Shown here in pieces: positions 62,674 to 64,000 of a stretch of DNA of 64,000 nt. The notes under the pieces were generated by a model. The model searched no databases and was not told where the DNA came from. It worked only from the letters and a program-made list of their open reading frames with translations. A program made the position numbers and the translations under genes. The DNA is from Pseudomonas shahriarae (lineage in GTDB: Bacteria > Pseudomonadota > Gammaproteobacteria > Pseudomonadales > Pseudomonadaceae). Location of the stretch: NCBI RefSeq assembly GCF_014268455.2, contig NZ_CP077085.1, positions 496,001-560,000 on the forward strand. The letters run 5' to 3'. Numbering within the stretch: the stretch's first letter is position 1; every line of letters starts with the position of its first letter.

Positions 62674-63230
62674 GTGCAGTCAAGGTCTGGCGTGCTGCCG
62701 ATTACGTACGCATGCCGTGGAAAAACGGCGGCGGCAGCACCGAAGAAATCACCCGTGATGCCGGCCACGGCCTGGAAGGTTTTGGCTGGCGCCTGTCGAT
62801 TGCCGATATCGGTGAGTCGGGCGGCTTTTCCACGTTTGCCGGGTATCAACGGGTCATCACCGTGATCCAGGGTGCGGGCATGGTGCTGACCGTGGACGGT
62901 GAAGAGCAGCGCGGGTTGTTACCGCTGCAACCGTTTGCCTTCAAAGGTGAAAGCCAGGTGGTGTGCCGCCTGATCACCGGGCCGATTCGCGACTTCAACC
63001 TGATCTACGCGCCCCAGCGTTACCACGCACGTTTGCAGTGGGTGGATGGGGTGCAGCAGTTTTTCAGTTCCGCGAACACTGTGCTGGTGTTCAGTGTGGC
63101 TGATGAGGTGAAGGTGCTGGGCGAAGTGCTGGGCCATCATGATTGTTTGCAGGTGGACGGTAACAGTGGCTTGCTGGATATCAACGTGACAGGCCGCTGC
63201 TGCCTGATCGAACTGACCGCATGCGATTAA
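62670..63230 (+). CDS. hutD: HutD cupin protein
   Basis: This is a 186-residue double-cupin protein. MPWKNGGGSTEEITRDAG and GFGWRLSIADIGESGGFS are the family signatures. HutD is thought to set an upper limit on hut operon activity, probably by binding formylglutamate; the mechanism is not settled. It is translationally coupled to hutC. Confidence 0.94.
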   Translation: MSAVKVWRAADYVRMPWKNGGGSTEEITRDAGHGLEGFGWRLSIADIGESGGFSTFAGYQRVITVIQGAGMVLTVDGEEQRGLLPLQPFAFKGESQVVCRLITGPIRDFNLIYAPQRYHARLQWVDGVQQFFSSANTVLVFSVADEVKVLGEVLGHHDCLQVDGNSGLLDINVTGRCCLIELTACD

Positions 63231-63232
63231 AC

Positions 63233-63305
63233 CTGTGGGAGCTGGCTTGCCTGCGATTGCGGTGTGTCAGACAAGTGGCTATCGCAGGCAAGCCAGCTCC
63301 CACAT
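63233..63305. repeat. REPIN between hutD and hutU
   Basis: Arms ctgtgggagctggcttgcctg and caggcaagccagctcccaca enclose a short centre. It starts three bases after the hutD stop. Confidence 0.85.
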
Positions 63306-63509
63306 GGATATGTAGAGGCTGCACAATCTGTTTCCAGGCCCGCACCAAGTTGTTACCGAATGCCCCAGCATGGCGCAATGCCCTGCCTTTGTAGCAATCC
63401 TCCAGCGGTTCAAGTCACCCCTTTCAGAAATTTCATAAAGCCTTTAAGCCTTTATTTCCAAGGCTTGCATGCGCCTCGGCAATAAATCTTCATCACGGAC
63501 TTCCCAAGT

Positions 63510-63525
63510 TGGCAGTCAGATTGCA
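63510..63525 (+). promoter_or_regulatory. hutU: Sigma-54 promoter of hutU
   Basis: TGGCAGTCAGATTGCA keeps GG and GC ten bases apart and matches TGGCACG-N4-TTGCW except at the sixth and seventh bases. The start site would fall near 63535, inside the HutC operator. The gap from 63306 to here shows nothing else. Confidence 0.65.
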
Positions 63526-63529
63526 TATG

Positions 63530-63543
63530 CTTGTATGTACAAG
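63530..63543. promoter_or_regulatory. hutU: HutC operator at the hutU start site
   Basis: CTTGTA-TG-TACAAG is a palindrome with a central TG. It overlaps the predicted sigma-54 start, so bound HutC would block transcription until urocanate is present. Confidence 0.7.
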
Positions 63544-63621
63544 TAAAGGTGTGTGCATAAGAGTCGCTAAACATCCTCTTCGCACCATCGTGTTCGCGCA
63601 TCGATTGCTGAGGAGTTTTTT

Positions 63622-64000
63622 GTGACTGACTTTTCCCAGAACAAGCCTACCAAGTACCGCGACGTTGAAATCCGCGCCGCCCGTGGCAACACGCTCACCG
63701 CCAAAAGCTGGCTGACTGAAGCGCCGCTGCGCATGCTGATGAACAACCTCGACCCGCAAGTGGCCGAGAACCCGAAAGAGTTGGTGGTGTACGGCGGTAT
63801 CGGCCGTGCGGCGCGTAACTGGGAATGCTACGACCAGATCGTCGAAAGCCTGACCAACCTGAACGACGACGAAACCCTGCTGGTGCAATCCGGCAAGCCG
63901 GTCGGCGTGTTCAAGACCCACAGCAATGCCCCGCGTGTGCTGATCGCCAACTCCAACCTGGTGCCGCACTGGGCCAGTTGGGAGCATTTCAACGAACTGG
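63622..64000 (+). CDS. hutU: Urocanate hydratase HutU, N-terminal part (runs off window)
   Basis: The first 126 codons, from GTG 63622, with GAGGAG-like ctgaggag upstream. [37 protein letters not shown] and [12 protein letters not shown] (NAD-contacting region) identify urocanase, which converts urocanate to imidazolone propionate. It is probably the first gene of the main hut operon continuing beyond the window. Confidence 0.96.
   Translation, partial: MTDFSQNKPTKYRDVEIRAARGNTLTAKSWLTEAPLRMLMNNLDPQVAENPKELVVYGGIGRAARNWECYDQIVESLTNLNDDETLLVQSGKPVGVFKTHSNAPRVLIANSNLVPHWASWEHFNEL

Noticed and set aside
16849..63305. Repeated gtgggagcgggcttgc sequences considered as CRISPR repeats
   Set aside because: They are scattered singly between genes in inverted pairs with no regular spacers and no cas genes; they fit REPINs.

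Overview
The window is about 64 kb of a Pseudomonas fluorescens-group chromosome. The evidence is high GC with strongly biased coding, the paired nested REP sequences (REPINs) typical of this group, and familiar Pseudomonas gene orders: hisB-hisH-DUF2164-hisA-hisF, gpmI-envC-ctpA-divergent deacetylase, yibN-grxC-secB-trmL, glnA-ntrB-ntrC, thiI-typA and hutF/hutC-hutD/hutU. Family names come from motif recognition alone; no database search was run.

Layout. 1-1.8 kb: start of an EamA transporter, a divergent AraC regulator, and a small DUF3077-type gene with an unusual structured leader. About 1.89-8.16 kb: a small AT-rich genomic island at the 3' end of tRNA-Thr(TGT). It is bounded by about 70-bp direct repeats and carries a complete type II-A retron (msr-msd RNA, nucleoside-deoxyribosyltransferase-like effector, reverse transcriptase), an RloC-like zinc-hook ATPase/anticodon nuclease candidate, and a truncated integrase. 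8.2-16.8 kb: an SDR enzyme, an orphan BcsQ-like ATPase, a methyltransferase fused by overlap to a HisJQMP-type amino-acid ABC operon, and a GABA-permease-like gene with a candidate sigma-54 promoter. 17-29.4 kb: a hydrolase, a membrane glycosyltransferase, a Fur-boxed TonB receptor, a lipoprotein, tRNA-Phe, the yggX-mutY-asmA operon and an OFA-family transporter. 29.6-33.5 kb: histidine synthesis genes. 33.5-41.1 kb: envelope, glycolysis, thiol and secretion genes. 41.5-49.7 kb: nitrogen control (glnA-ntrBC with NtrC and sigma-54 sites), thiI and typA. 49.8-60.1 kb: YkgJ, glycogen phosphorylase, the DUF2339/DUF3999 pair, fbp, two lipoproteins and a DUF6124 gene. 60.4-64 kb: histidine utilisation, with two HutC-like operators and a sigma-54 promoter.

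Two things stand out. First, the tRNA-Thr island looks like a compact phage-defence island combining a retron with a candidate suicidal anticodon nuclease. Second, two unlinked small genes of related families (at 1.2 kb and 59.8 kb) share the same leader architecture. In it a 10-nt cassette appears as direct copy, inverted partial copy and direct copy; its sequence differs completely between the two loci while its position and self-complementarity are kept. That covariation argues for a switching or pseudoknotted RNA, or a sequence-specific DNA site, which I cannot match to a described element.
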